Source: Chara braunii (Eukaryota; Streptophyta; Charophyceae; Charales; Characeae). Taken from it: 24,419 bases of DNA. The stretch lies in assembly GCA_003427395.1 (NCBI GenBank), contig BFEA01000359.1:1399945-1424363 (forward strand). The letters are read 5' to 3'. A program made the position numbers and the translations under genes. Below are positions 1 to 10,055 of this stretch, piece after piece; position 1 is the first letter of the stretch, and each line of letters begins with the position of its first letter. The notes under the pieces are model-generated. The model made no database searches. It saw only the letters and a program-made list of their open reading frames with translations, and had not been told where the DNA came from.

Positions 1-79
<79 letters not shown>
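1..79. repeat. (CT)n microsatellite
   Basis: An uninterrupted CT dinucleotide run fills the left edge of the window and is probably longer outside it. It is followed at once by a short alternating CG stretch. The same kind of tract, in the same orientation, closes the right edge. Confidence 0.98.
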
Positions 80-82
<3 letters not shown>

Positions 83-168
83 CGCGCGCATGGCACGCCG
101 TCCTCGCTGACAATGGCTTATGGCCGTCGTGCAGCGCAGGTAAGCAGCGTACACGACAGGAAACGACC

Positions 169-252
169 GGGCGTTTGGGTAGTAGTCTGTGAGAGAGAGG
201 GGCGAGCTACGGGCGTTCGGGTAGTAGTCTGTGAGAGAGAGGGGCGAGCTGC
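169..252 (+). repeat. 42-bp tandem repeat, two units
   Basis: Two adjacent 42-bp units (169-210 and 211-252) differ at only two positions. Each contains GTAGTAGTCTGTGAGAGAG. A partial third unit starts at 253 with a related GGTCGTTTG. The period is a multiple of three, so a forward frame repeats 14 residues, but nothing else suggests coding. Confidence 0.9.
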
Positions 253-557
253 GGTCGTTTGTGTCGTTGCTGCAACGGCCGCAGCAACGGCCGACCAACC
301 ACTTTGATGCCACCAACGACTGCCCTCGCCCCGCCGCCAGCGATGTGTCCCAAATGGGATTAATGGCCACAACCGTTTTTTTTTTTCTTCGTTTTCTTTA
401 TGTTTTTGTGAAGAAAAAGTTGTTTCTTTTTTCCCTTTTCCTGCCCTCACTTTTTGTCCGATTGCAGTCGAAATCGCCCCCCCCCCAACCTACCCCTCTT
501 CGCTTCAAAAACGGAGGAGGTCCGAGGCGCCCCCGAGCTTCTACCGAGCCTGTTTGG
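253..557. other. unassigned low-complexity stretch
   Basis: A GC-rich segment is followed by T- and C-rich runs around 376-490, including a C10 tract. A pyrimidine-rich run ending TTGCAG near 466 could be a splice acceptor, but no supported coding exon follows. I see no gene here. Confidence 0.4.
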
Positions 558-590
558 GAGCTCCTTGAATTCAGGAGCTCGTTTTTTTTT
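558..590 (+). other. perfect 8-bp hairpin followed by a T-run
   Basis: GAGCTCCT (558-565) and AGGAGCTC (573-580) are perfect reverse complements around a 7-base spacer that includes GAATTC. A run of T follows at 582-590. Stem plus T-run resembles the end of a small RNA polymerase III transcript or the terminus of a mobile element. It abuts the start of LINE copy 1, so it may mark an insertion boundary. No box A or box B is evident upstream. Confidence 0.5.
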
Positions 591-599
591 ATCAGGGCG

Positions 600-2370
600 G
601 GGTACTGGTGGTTTAACCATCAATACCTCTATCTTCTCGATGCCGTGGTACATAGCCTGAGTTTGGACAGTGCCAGATAACTCAATTAATGAACTCAACC
701 GAAAAGCGAGAGCTTACCTGTGGTCAGGCGACTCAAATAGAGTAAACTGCATCCCCAAGATAGCATGACACTACATCATGAGGAAACCAATTATTGATCC
801 CAAACAAGAAACCAAAGCCCTCCAAGTCAAATGGATCACTAAACTTCTAACCAAACCAGGTACAGCATGGAATAAACTAGCTCTAGACAGCATCAGAGGC
901 TTAGCCCCGATACAGACTCCGGCAAACATGTCCGGGCTATTCTGGGTAATGAACAAGGAATGGATGCCAAAAACAGGACGCAGAAATCGTAGACAAGGAA
1001 TCAACCCTCAGGAAGCCAGACCTCCCACACACTACTGGGCAGCTCTGCTACGGATATGGAGGGAAATCATGCCAAAAAAAGTCGGCAAACCCAAGTCTAG
1101 GGAAGAAGCACTGAGGCAACCCCTCTTTGGCAATCCATGGTTAAGAGATGAAAGTGATCATTCGCTCTCCCTCAAACCCAGAAGAACACAATGGCTATCA
1201 TGGGTAAAGCACGGAGTGTGGAACATTGGTCATGTGTGGGATGAAGACAAAAAAGACTGGGTAACGGCCCAGGAACTTGCCTCTCGCCTTAAGGGCTGCC
1301 ACGGTGAGACAGGAACCTACAGACACTCATTAACAGTATCCCAGAAGGCTGGAAAGAATTGCTGAAGGGAATGTCAACTTGGAAAACGGGCGAATGGGGT
1401 ATTCGGATACAGGAAAGTGAGAGTTACGGGAACAACCGGGCTCCAATACACTTGCTATATTCACGTCCTACCCAACTTTGTTGTCAGTCCATGGCTCTGC
1501 AGCTATTTTGGACAAAGACGTGGAAAGGACAAACCTAGACATCTTCCTCCTCAGGAAAGTGAGAGTTACGGGATCCTGGCCCAAAATGATCTTCAGAATG
1601 GACACAGCGATCCAGGACCTGGAATTCGACCCAGCGGAATGGGCCTGGACATCAGGTAGAAACAAAAATACCAATATATACATCCAGGACTACTCGGTGA
1701 AAATTGGTTACAAGCTATTCCTCAAGACTAAAGATCCGGAACCTACAATCAGAAGCAGATGGCAAAAATTAATTGGTCAAGAGGCAGATCAGATCTCACA
1801 AATCCCATGGAAGAAATTCAAATCAATCAGGCCAGTCAAAATAAGGAGCCTTCAATGGCTTATCGCCTATGTGGCATTACCGGTTAACCAATGGCTCCAC
1901 ATTCGAAGATGGAGGAATGATACTAACAGTTCTGATCTATGCACAGTCTGCTCAGATAATGAACCAGAAGACATACTGCACTGCCGAATGCGATGTACGG
2001 AAGCGACGGACTACTGGGCTAGGGCCTCGGACCTCTGGGACTCCCTTTTCACAACACCCCTCCCTGAACAGCCCATTCAACTTCTACTATGGACAAACAT
2101 CCCAACAATCTCAACAATACAGTGAGAACATGGTATGGCATAATCAGAAAAGTTAAACTTTGGTTGATTTGGAAAGAGAGATGCAGCAGGGCCATCGAGG
2201 GACTATCAACTCCAAAAGAAAAGGTATGGGCGGAGACAAGGTCCCTGATACAGGCAGAGATCCTATGCAGATGGCAAAAAACAAGACGGTCTATGCCCGA
2301 TGATGAGGACCGACAGAAGATTGTTCTATCCAAGTTTGTTAAAATGTGGCCGGTGGGGGGGAGGATTTAA
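600..2370 (+). pseudogene. LINE ORF2 C-terminal remnant with zf-RVT domain
   Basis: Three main open segments lie in different frames (778-1365, 1478-2125, 2089-2370), preceded by a short one ending at a TGA at 658. Together they match the C-terminal third of ORF2 in the large LINE. The zf-RVT zinc-binding motif is visible at about 1939-2000 as CTVC, then HC, then RC, followed by TDYWARASDLWDSLF. A 22-bp block at 1410-1431 is repeated exactly at 1552-1573 although the homologous LINE has it only at the second place. About 12 bp are missing near 780 relative to the other copy. Frameshifts and stops show that it is not functional. Confidence 0.88.
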
Positions 2371-2599
2371 GAAATAAACGACAACAACATACGGTGGAAA
2401 GCGTGGCATAACTCAGAAGCGAGCTATAGGAGCTCAACTATGCAGGCAACAGGAGGCCCACAGGATCCACAGGCCACATAAGGATGAAGACGCCTTCTCA
2501 ATGCTGCTGTAAAACTACACATCTGCTGATCCCATTCGTCCTTGCTTGACAAGCATATCTGACAGACTCCCATAGAGGAATCTGAGAGGGAAATGAGGG

Positions 2600-2792
2600 A
2601 AAGGCAAGCTGACAGTCAATCCTCTTAACAGGAGCAATCAATGCTGGTCAGGGTTCCTTCGGCCATACGGAAGGAAGCGTGAGCGTGTATCATGATGTAT
2701 CCAAAGTTTGACTTGCTGGGGGAATAGGAACCGGACTGACGCTCCCCAGAATGGATATGGAGCCAGGACCATAAGGACCTGTTTTTTTCTAA
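2600..2792 (+). other. LINE copy 1 conserved 3' tail
   Basis: This is the structured 3' end shared by all four LINE copies in the window. It has a small hairpin after CAGTCAATCC, a second hairpin pairing TTCCTTC (2654-2660) with GAAGGAA (2670-2676) around a GGCCA-containing loop, then the near-invariant block around GGGGGAATAGGAACCGG and CTCCCCAGAATGG. It ends in an A-rich tract. Confidence 0.85.
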
Positions 2793-2973
2793 AAAAAAGA
2801 GGCAGAAGAAGAAGAGAGGAAAAGAGGTAGAATAGGGGGAGAAAGAAAAAGGTTTGATATAGATCACGGCAAAATACAACACACTGACGTTTCTCCCAGG
2901 TTGACTGTGACAGTGAGGACCCTCTGGAAGAACCAGTTTCAGCAGAGGGCTGATGAAGCTAAAAAGGGTTCTG
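2793..2973 (+). other. candidate host exon, left part, interrupted by LINE insertions
   Basis: The frame stays open from 2793 to the insertion point at 2973 and encodes coding-like sequence including LWKNQFQQRADEAKKGS. A plausible splice acceptor, TTCTCCCAG, lies at 2891-2899, so the real exon may start at 2900. The last 13 bases, AAAAAGGGTTCTG (2961-2973), recur at 3354-3366 and 13616-13628. In frame, reading continues at 13621 with GGT TCT GAA CTT CTG, up to a stop at 13837. I do not recognise the protein. An alternative is that the frame simply continues through PPRWLYG to a donor-like GTACAT near 2994, which would make the 13-bp match coincidental. Confidence 0.4.
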
Positions 2974-3353
2974 TACCTCCACGGTGGCTGTATGGTACAT
3001 ACCTGTAACTGTTGCTAAACAGATAATGCATTCAAATCCTGCAGATACAATAATCTAAGGAGCTAACCCACTCAAACAAAATGAAAAACAAACGAGCTAC
3101 CTGGCAGGCTCATTTAGTGGACCTGAGAGGAAAGGTGTAAGTAAGGCAAGCTGACAGTCAATCCTCCACGATGCGGGAGTAATCAATGCTGGTCAGGGTT
3201 CCTTCGGCCAGCCGGAAGGAAGCGTGAGTGTGTGTATGATGTAATATTTCTTTCTGACTTGCCGGTGGAATAGGAACCGGACTGATGCTCCCCAGAATTG
3301 AAATGGAGTCAAGGCCGTAAGGACCTGTTTAAAAAAAGCAAAAGAAAAAGAAA
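2974..3353 (+). mobile_element. LINE copy 2, short 5'-truncated tail
   Basis: From about 3098 this is clearly the LINE 3' tail: CAGTCAATCC, hairpin TTCCTTC (3199-3205) with GAAGGAA (3215-3221), the GTGGAATAGGAACCGG block and an A-rich end. It is flanked by AAAAAGGGTTCTG at 2961-2973 and 3354-3366, consistent with a 13-bp target-site duplication. The first 120 bp (2974-3097) have no obvious match in the other copies and are assigned to the insertion only because of the flanking repeat. It carries no coding capacity. Confidence 0.7.
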
Positions 3354-3368
3354 AAAAAGGGTTCTGAA
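3351..3368 (+). repeat. left target-site duplication of the full-length LINE
   Basis: AAAAAAAAGGGTTCTGAA is identical over 18 bp to 13613-13630. The A stretch overlaps the tail of the preceding LINE copy, so the informative part is GGGTTCTGAA. Confidence 0.72.
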
Positions 3369-3819
3369 TTCTAGTCCATGGGCCGACTGACTCGAGGGGT
3401 GGCTTTGGTTGCACCGTGATGGGACTAAAGGGGTATTGGGATTGAGTTTGGATCGAGAGGGACAGGGAAGAGAGTGAGTGAGAAGTGGGGTAAGAATCAG
3501 ATTGGGCGAGATAAAATCTGATCGAACGGGTCAGGGTGGGTGTGGTGGAGCTCGGGGTCGTTATGGGGGTCGGGGTCGTTGTGAGATCTGGATGACGATC
3601 GGGGAAGATGGGTTGAGGTATGGAGTAGGCAGGAGGGTATCGGGGCAATGTAAGTTGGAATGGGGTCGATTCAAGGGAAGGGGGGATGAGGGGGGTAGGG
3701 TTGAAGGGGGATGGATGATAGAAAGTAAGGCAAGAGGGGATCGTGACAAAAGAGCCTGTTTGATAGAGGTGGATTGGGTCGCGCTGGGACTGGTTGGGGT
3801 CAAGGACGTGGTTGTATCA

Positions 3820-3977
3820 GGTGAGGACGTCCTGGGGTCGAGGCGTGGGGGTGGGATGGGGTTGGAGTCAGACGGGAGTCGAGATGGGTCAGGATCGGGA
3901 GTGACGTGGAGGCTGGTGGAAGTCCAGTTGAGTTGGGCTCGTCGTAGTCCGGGATTGGGGTAGGTTAGGAATGAGGT
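3820..3977 (+). repeat. 158-bp block, copy A (assembly duplication)
   Basis: This block is base-for-base identical to 4016-4173, and the two are separated only by the sequencing adapter at 3978-4015. The arrangement is what a scaffolder produces when an untrimmed mate-pair junction read is used to fill a gap. The genome probably contains one copy. Confidence 0.93.
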
Positions 3978-4015
3978 CTGTCTCTTATACACATCTAGAT
4001 GTGTATAAGAGACAG
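3978..4015. other. Nextera mate-pair junction adapter (contaminant)
   Basis: The 19-bp Tn5 mosaic end AGATGTGTATAAGAGACAG (3997-4015) is preceded by its exact reverse complement CTGTCTCTTATACACATCT (3978-3996). This 38-bp palindrome is the circularisation junction of the Nextera mate-pair protocol, not genomic DNA. Translating across it gives the peptide SYTHLDVYKRQ, a known spurious signature in protein databases. Confidence 0.99.
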
Positions 4016-4173
4016 GGTGAGGACGTCCTGGGGTCGAGGCGTGGGGGTGGGATGGGGTTGGAGTCAGACGGGAGTCGAGATGGGTCAGGATCGGGAGTGA
4101 CGTGGAGGCTGGTGGAAGTCCAGTTGAGTTGGGCTCGTCGTAGTCCGGGATTGGGGTAGGTTAGGAATGAGGT
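4016..4173 (+). repeat. 158-bp block, copy B (assembly duplication)
   Basis: This is the second identical copy of the block at 3820-3977. Native sequence appears to resume at 4174 (CGAGTGGGAG). Confidence 0.93.
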
Positions 4174-5506
4174 CGAGTGGGAGTGGGATCGGGAGAGAGT
4201 CACCGTGGGATCGGGTAAGAGGCAAAATAGGCCGGGATAGGGGTCAGGGGGGAGGGGGAGGGGGGGATCGGAATGGGCCAAGGTCGGGGGTGAGATGGGG
4301 TCAGGTGGGAGTCGAGGAGAGTTGGGATCAAAATGGGTCGGGATCAGTGGCGGAATGGGGGTGGTTGGGATCGGAGTGGATCGGGACTGGGTGGGAATCG
4401 AAAGGGGTTGGGGTTGGGGTCGAGTGGGAGTCGAGGTGGGTTGGGACCGAGATAGGATAGAAGTCAAAATGGGGTCAGTTAAGAGTCGAGATGGGCTGGG
4501 GTCGGGAGGAAGTGGTCGGGATCAGAGGCGAAGTGAAGGCGGGTAGGAGTCGAGACGAGTTGGGATTAAACAATCGGGATCGGGGGCAAGGTGAGAGCGG
4601 GTAAGAGTCAAGGTGGGTTGGGATGAAGGTGGGCTGGGATGGGAGGCGAGGAGGGGGTGGGAATAAGTCGCGGTGAGGTAGGATCGAGGTGGGTCGGGTA
4701 GGGGTGGGGTTCGAAGTGAGTTAGAATCGGGGTCGGGTAAGAGTCGAAGTGTGTTAGGGTCGGAGTTGGAGTCTAGGTGGAACGGGGTCGGGGTAGAGAT
4801 AGGATCGGGTGGAGGTTGAGGTGAGTCGGGATCGGGAGTCGAGGAATGGGGAGGTGAGAGGGTGGGAATCAAAGTGGGTGGGGATCGGTATCGGGTGGGA
4901 TTGGAATTGGGTCGGGATCGGGTGGGGAATGAGGTCAATTGAGGTTGGGGTCGGGTTGGAGTGGGTTGGGGTTGGGAACAAGGACGGGGTGGGTTGGAAT
5001 CGGGATCAGGTGGGAGTTCGGGCTGGGATCGAATGGGGTGGGTTTGGGGTCGGGATTGGGAGGGTATCAACGTGCGTTGGGGGCGGGGTCGGGGGCAGGG
5101 TCAGGATTGGGATTGAAAGATAGGGGTCGAGGCGAGTCGGGTTGTGGTGAGGTGAGATTGTGTTGTGGTTGTGAGATACAATGGGAGGAGTCGGGCTGAA
5201 AATGGGATCGGGGCGGGGAAGAGAATGGAGTTGGTGTAGGAGAGGGCGTGTGGTGGGGTGGAGAAGGGATCGGGATGGGGATTGAAGAGGAGATATATGG
5301 GGACCAGGGTTGGGGTAGGATAATGATGGATTGCGATCGGTTCAGGGTGTGAGTCCGGACTTGAGGACGGAAGAGGGAGAGATGTGGATGAGGGGGACGA
5401 GAAAGGACTGGGGTGGGTTAGTAGGGAGTTGGAAAAGAGGGAGGGAAGAGTTTAGCTCTCACTCGAGTGGAAAACTGATTCTCGGCCGGTCTTTCTTGAC
5501 GATCGA

Positions 5507-5836
5507 ATGGCTACGATGGCGAAGCGCGGAGGAAGGAAACCTCAAGAAGAAATTCCCGAACTCGGCAATGGTTCTTCGTCGATGGCTGGCGGTTTTTCTT
5601 CACAGAATATCAAAACAAAACACGGCAACCATTGGCTCGCGCGCGAGACGCGCGCGCGCGCGCGTGGTATTGTCCTGGGCGAGGCGCGCGCCCATGCGCG
5701 TGCACGTGCACCTTACAACTATGGCGGGATGGGTCGTGTGATGGTTGCCCCTGTGGGCGACGAGAGTCGAGTAGTCCTAGCGCAGTGTTGCGCTAACCGA
5801 GCGGCGCGGTCGCGAGTCTGCAAAGATCGAACCTGA
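5507..5836 (+). CDS. short upstream ORF in the LINE leader, doubtful
   Basis: A 109-codon frame starts ATGGCTACGATGGCG and encodes MATMAKRGGRKPQEEIPE before entering a stretch dominated by alternating CG (5638-5705) that yields an Arg/Ala run. It ends 14 bp before the ORF1 start codon. It could be a leader ORF, or the true N-terminus of ORF1 separated by a frameshift. The CG run is unusual and may form Z-DNA or be an expanded simple repeat. No family is recognised. Confidence 0.3.
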   Translation: MATMAKRGGRKPQEEIPELGNGSSSMAGGFSSQNIKTKHGNHWLARETRARARGIVLGEARAHARARAPYNYGGMGRVMVAPVGDESRVVLAQCCANRAARSRVCKDRT

Positions 5837-5849
5837 AGAAACAAGGGAA

Positions 5850-8581
5850 ATGGCCACCCCATCACTAACGGCGATTCCCACAGACCAGGAAATACCAGAA
5901 GACACTGTCAATGTCATTGACAACGAACTCAAATTCCTGATCGAGAAAACGAAAGTCCAAGGAATAGAATCCACGGGAAAACAGATAGTGGAAGGGAAGG
6001 AAGAAGAGATTGCCATATGGAAATATCCAGAAGAAAAGATTGCAGAGCTGGACGAGATGCACGAAAGACACGGAGTCGTTTTCAATTTCACGCATCATGG
6101 GGCTGAACTCCAGCCAGCAGAGAAGAGGAAATGGATAATTGAAACGATAAAAAAAGAGTCCAAACTCAAACAGATTGGAAACTCGTTCACACTGCAGAAT
6201 TTAGGCCGTAACAACATCATGGTGATCTTCGTCCATGAAAGTCACGCACGCACAGCAGCCGAGATGCAATCCAGAAATTGTCATGGTTCGGTATGCACTA
6301 TCACCAAATGGAAGAAGTTCTCAGCACAAAGGCAGAACCCATTTTTTGCAGTCTCTTACAAACAGACTCTGCTCAAAGAGAAATTCTGGGTCCAATTCGA
6401 CAACATTCAACCTGGTTTTCACGGTTTACTGGTTGACAGACTCGAAAGACAATACACTGCAAACAAAATCCTCAAATGGGTTTTGCCAACGCCGGAATTC
6501 CTAGCCCCTCACTGCGGATCCATGACGGCGATCCTGGATGTTCGAACGGATGATCCCCCGCTTTTCCCACCAACTGGGAGTTTTCAAATAGAAAACAGAT
6601 TGGTGGAGGTAAGGATTTCGACCAAAACCTCACCGATCTGTTTCCGCTGCAGGGAATAGGGACACTTGGGAACTGATCCTACTTGCCCCAAATTCCCGTA
6701 GCAAGCAAAGGAAAGAAAGCTATCGCCGAACATGCTGGTGGAAGTTGAGGATGCGCCTGGCATCTGGTATATAGCCGACTTTGGGTACGACGGATGGGTT
6801 TTTGATGATAATCTAGACGAACCGGACTGGATTTGGCACTTTGCAGACCAGACACCGTCTGTCAGGAAACCAGATATCTTCCCCCCCGCAGATAGCAGGT
6901 GGCAGAAGATGGCAACTGGGACAGTAAAGGGAAATCCAACAAACATCAATACTAATCCTCTTACGGACTCGCGTGTGATCAGGGAAGAAAAGGCCAGGGA
7001 AGATCTGCTGTGGGATCTTGACACCATAAAAGAACAAATCGAACAAGAATACAACCAAAACCCGACAACTTTCAGAGAAGCCTTGAAACAAGTTGAACTC
7101 CGCACTTACATTATAACAGACAGAGCCCAAATCGATAACAAACAATCATTGCACGGTGATGGTAACCTCCTTGGAAAGGAAAAGGGCCAGAAGAAGAGAA
7201 AGGCAGAGGAAACGAGACAAGGCAAGGAAACAGAAATGGGAAAAATCAAGAAAGGGAATGACACAGTGAGGGAAGATTTGACGGGAGACGAAGCAGACAA
7301 GGAATTAGAAGGCAAGAGCAATCCAACAGAGGCTATCTCTGAAGAAGATGATCAATCCAGACGCTCCTTAGCCTGGCTCGGAGAATATGTGGAAAAGGCC
7401 AAGAGAGAAAGAGAGCATGTCTTGGACATCCGTGTAGCGTGCCTGAAACATGCAGAAAGGTCCCAGGTGAATGGGAAGAAAGGCACTGTTGCGGGGATCA
7501 GCAAGTCCTCTAACCAATACGAAATGCTCAGAAAGGAGAAGGCCGAAGAGTTTTCCGAATACGCGGCCTTTAGATATGCAGAGAAGAAGAGGGCAAGGGA
7601 TCAAGGGACAGAGGACAAGGACAAAACCATTCCCACAACAAAAGATGAGTTTCTGGATTTAAGACCCAAGACAGGAAGGTAGGCAAAAACCATAAAAGGA
7701 AAGAGTCGAACAAGGAGCAAACAGAAATGGAGGAAGAATCAGAACGAACTCTCCTAGAGAAGGAAGCGGCAATAGTGCTGTCACAGACAAAGAAATTGAA
7801 GAAGTGGAACAAAGAATATACCCGTGAATTCACCACTATCACGCAGATAGCAAGGGGTCAAGCTCCAATGGTGGTTGAGTCCGCCAAAACAGCCAGGAGA
7901 ACCCTGAGGAGCATCCGGCCTCTTATTGCAGCTAGATATGTGGCCAAGACACGAGAGTGGCAGATTGCCACAGATGTATCCTTCAAAATCCCCCATTTCG
8001 TAGAAGGAGCAAATGTGATCAACGAGCTCAAGAGGCAGATAACAATAGAAACCCCACTGGGATTGTATGAGACGGTTGCGATGGACGAAAGCCAGATGGA
8101 CATATGCACAAAAGAGGATGCGGAGGGCACGCTGAAGAATGTTGGGGAGACAAACAGGACCTCTCCAAGGGCCTTCTCACCTCTTATCGCCAAAATGCCA
8201 GAATCAACTGTATTACATTCAGGAATATTTTGGAAATCCTGGAGGACGGTAGCTGAGGTCCCATACAGTATCTTGACAGATATAGGCATGTCTGTAAAAC
8301 TGATGGCTACAACAGTCGCACATATCATCTCGACGAGGTTACTAGAGGGAGACTACAGAAGCGAAGCTTCTGATGATGAGTCCTGGAATGGTGACGATGA
8401 AAAGGAAAGGCTCGATCTGTTCTCTGAATCAGAGAAAGATGTCAATGGGAAGGAAGGGCCGATTGGATCTGACACCCCACGAAAAGAGCTACCTTCCCTT
8501 TCGGACGATAGCGGACTGAAGGTCTACCAAGAAACGACCGTTGAGGATGGGAGTGTGGAGCCCCCCCCCTCCCCCACATAG
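5850..8581 (+). pseudogene. LINE ORF1 (nucleic-acid-binding, gag-like), broken
   Basis: The frame opens at ATGGCCACCCC (5850). It runs through an acidic N-terminus and a central region with HGAELQPAEKRKWIIETIKKE and HESHARTAAEMQ, then reaches CFRCRE at about 6640-6656. That is the first half of a CCHC-type zinc knuckle; the second half (GHLGTDPTC) follows in frame after a TAG at 6657. A second in-frame TAG is at 6699. The frame resumes to 7682 with a charged Lys/Glu-rich, coiled-coil-like segment. A frameshift near 7650-7680 then moves reading to the frame that ends at 8581. The long charged C-terminal half is larger than in typical plant L1 ORF1. In plant L1s, ORF1 binds element RNA. Assignment rests on position upstream of ORF2 and on the knuckle. 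Confidence 0.75.
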
Positions 8582-8689
8582 ACACCCCTTCACCTTTCAA
8601 CCCCCTAACCCGATGCAACCACAACCATGGAAAGTTACAGGCTGAAAGCCAACAAGGTGGGGGGTCGTGTCGATTGGGGCACTCAAGGA

Positions 8690-9470
8690 CTGGTTATCAG
8701 GAGCTGGAACGTCAATGGGTTTGGAAACATAATAGATAGGGAAGAGAAGTTGAATGACACCATAACAGGATTGTCAGTTGCCAATAGGAAACTAGCGGAT
8801 ATTATGTTGCTACAAGAAACCCACCTCACCTTCTCGTTGGAACACATTCTTTCCTAGCAAGAAAGTTGGGAGGCTTGAAAGACGAATATGGTCAGCAGAC
8901 CCACCTCTAGTACCAAAGGAACTGCAATCCTAATCCCCAAATCTTCTCGTCTATATGCAGCAGGTACAGTCATTGACAAAAGAGCGGATCTGAATGAAGG
9001 TCGATGGTGTCTTTTCCACCTCAAATGGAAAGAAGAGGAATTTGCACTAATCAATGTTTACGCTCCTAACTCTTCGTCAGAAAGATCAACCTTCTTGTTA
9101 AACCTCAGAAACCAGATCCCACCCCTTGCATCTTGACGGGCGACTGGAATGCCACTATGGATCCGGTCACAGACCGTATATCTCGACCGTCCAACACTCC
9201 TAGTCCAACAGAGGCACTACCTATCCAAGAGTTAATGTTGGATCACAACCTGGTTGATCCTTTTAGAACTCTACACCCAGTCAAGAGAGCATTCACGCTG
9301 GTTAAGAAAAACCATGCTCACCACACCGCCTTCTCACGAATAGATTACTTCCTGGTGTCTGAAACACTGATGGGGGCAGTAAAGGAAGCAGAGATCTTAC
9401 CCTTGGCCGCATACTCAGGGCTGGATCACAAGCCAATTGAGTTGGTAGTGTGCTTTGATCAAGTAGTCAA
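8690..9470 (+). other. APE-type endonuclease domain of ORF2
   Basis: Conserved blocks appear in order: VIRSWNVNGFG, DIMLLQETHL (metal-binding Glu), GTAILI, LINVYAPNS, TGDWNAT (catalytic Asp/Asn), SRIDYFLVS and SGLDHKPIEL (the terminal Asp-His pair). These are the standard catalytic residues of the exonuclease III / APE1 fold used by L1-type LINEs. Between 8847 and about 8920 the correct reading is in another frame (FPSKKVGRLERRIWSADP), so two compensating indels flank that piece. A further shift lies at about 9125. Confidence 0.92.
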
Positions 9471-10055
9471 AAGGGGGGCCAGTTTCCATAAACTCAACAA
9501 CGCACTTTTACTCAGTCAGACCTTTCAAAAGGAAATACAGGACTGTTGGGCAAGACAGAGAACAACTCGGCTAAACACGGAAACCCGGTGGGAGTGGTTT
9601 CAAAAGAGCTACTCTACTCTCTCTTTAGAAGTGGCCAGAATCTCCAGGAAACTTGCCTCTAAGAGGAAACAAAGGAGACAAACTTTGGAAGTCGCCCTGC
9701 AAGTAGCGGAAACCAATCTGATTGACAACCCCTCCTCACCACTCTACAATGAAATCTTTGAGAAGGCACGTGAGGAATTGGCAATGTGGAAATGGTGGGA
9801 TTTGAAAGGGCTACAAATAAGAGCCAGAATGTGCGAATATGAACTTAGCGACTCAATGACTAAGCATTTCTTCGCCCGAATCAAGGCCAACTCAAGAGCT
9901 AATACGATTGAAAGCCTCAGATCTATCACAGCCCCGGAGAGTCTGAGAACGGACAGTGAAGGAATGTTAGAAATAGCCAAGGATTTTACAAAAACCTCTA
10001 CCAGTCTAAAACCCCTACACCAATTGCACCCATCACAAACGAAGCAAGGAGAAAA

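Larger units (their letters stand above)
590..2792 (+). mobile_element. LINE copy 1, 5'-truncated L1-like retrotransposon
   Basis: The sequence runs parallel to the large LINE at 3369-13612, beginning inside ORF2 just after the reverse transcriptase (equivalent to about 11175). It continues through the zf-RVT region and 3' UTR to an A-rich tail near 2790-2797. Encoded segments are clearly related but diverged from the large copy (many substitutions, shared blocks such as FWVMNKEW and ALLRIWR), which suggests a different subfamily or an older insertion. Truncation at the 5' end is typical of target-primed reverse transcription. No convincing target-site duplication was found. Confidence 0.9.
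3420..5450 (+). repeat. G-rich degenerate tandem region, probable LINE 5' leader
   Basis: About 2 kb are strongly strand-biased toward G with very little C. They are built from imperfect repetitions of words such as GGGTCGGGATCGGG, GTCGAGGTGGG and GGGTTGGGGT. The period is irregular. Long open frames on both strands are by-products of this composition (Pro/Thr/Ser-rich on minus, Gly/Arg/Val-rich on plus). Several stretches satisfy the G-quadruplex pattern, for example about 4404-4428 (four G runs with short loops) and 4945-4977. Its position between the left target duplication and ORF1 suggests a repeated 5' UTR like the promoter monomers of some L1 families. That role is inference. Confidence 0.7.

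Noticed and set aside
3971-4159. ORF starting MRSVSYTHLDVYKRQ, and the 38-bp palindrome it crosses as a protein-binding site or transposon end
   Set aside because: The sequence is the Nextera mate-pair junction adapter, a laboratory contaminant with a recognised spurious peptide.
3561-5070. Long minus-strand proline/threonine/serine-rich and plus-strand glycine-rich open frames in the G-rich region
   Set aside because: They arise from the strand-biased repeat composition. Several overlap one another, two run into the sequencing adapter, and none has a domain or codon pattern of a gene.
5507-5836. Functional small protein upstream of ORF1
   Set aside because: Kept only as a doubtful feature: most of its length is a CG simple repeat, and the non-repeat ends show no family.
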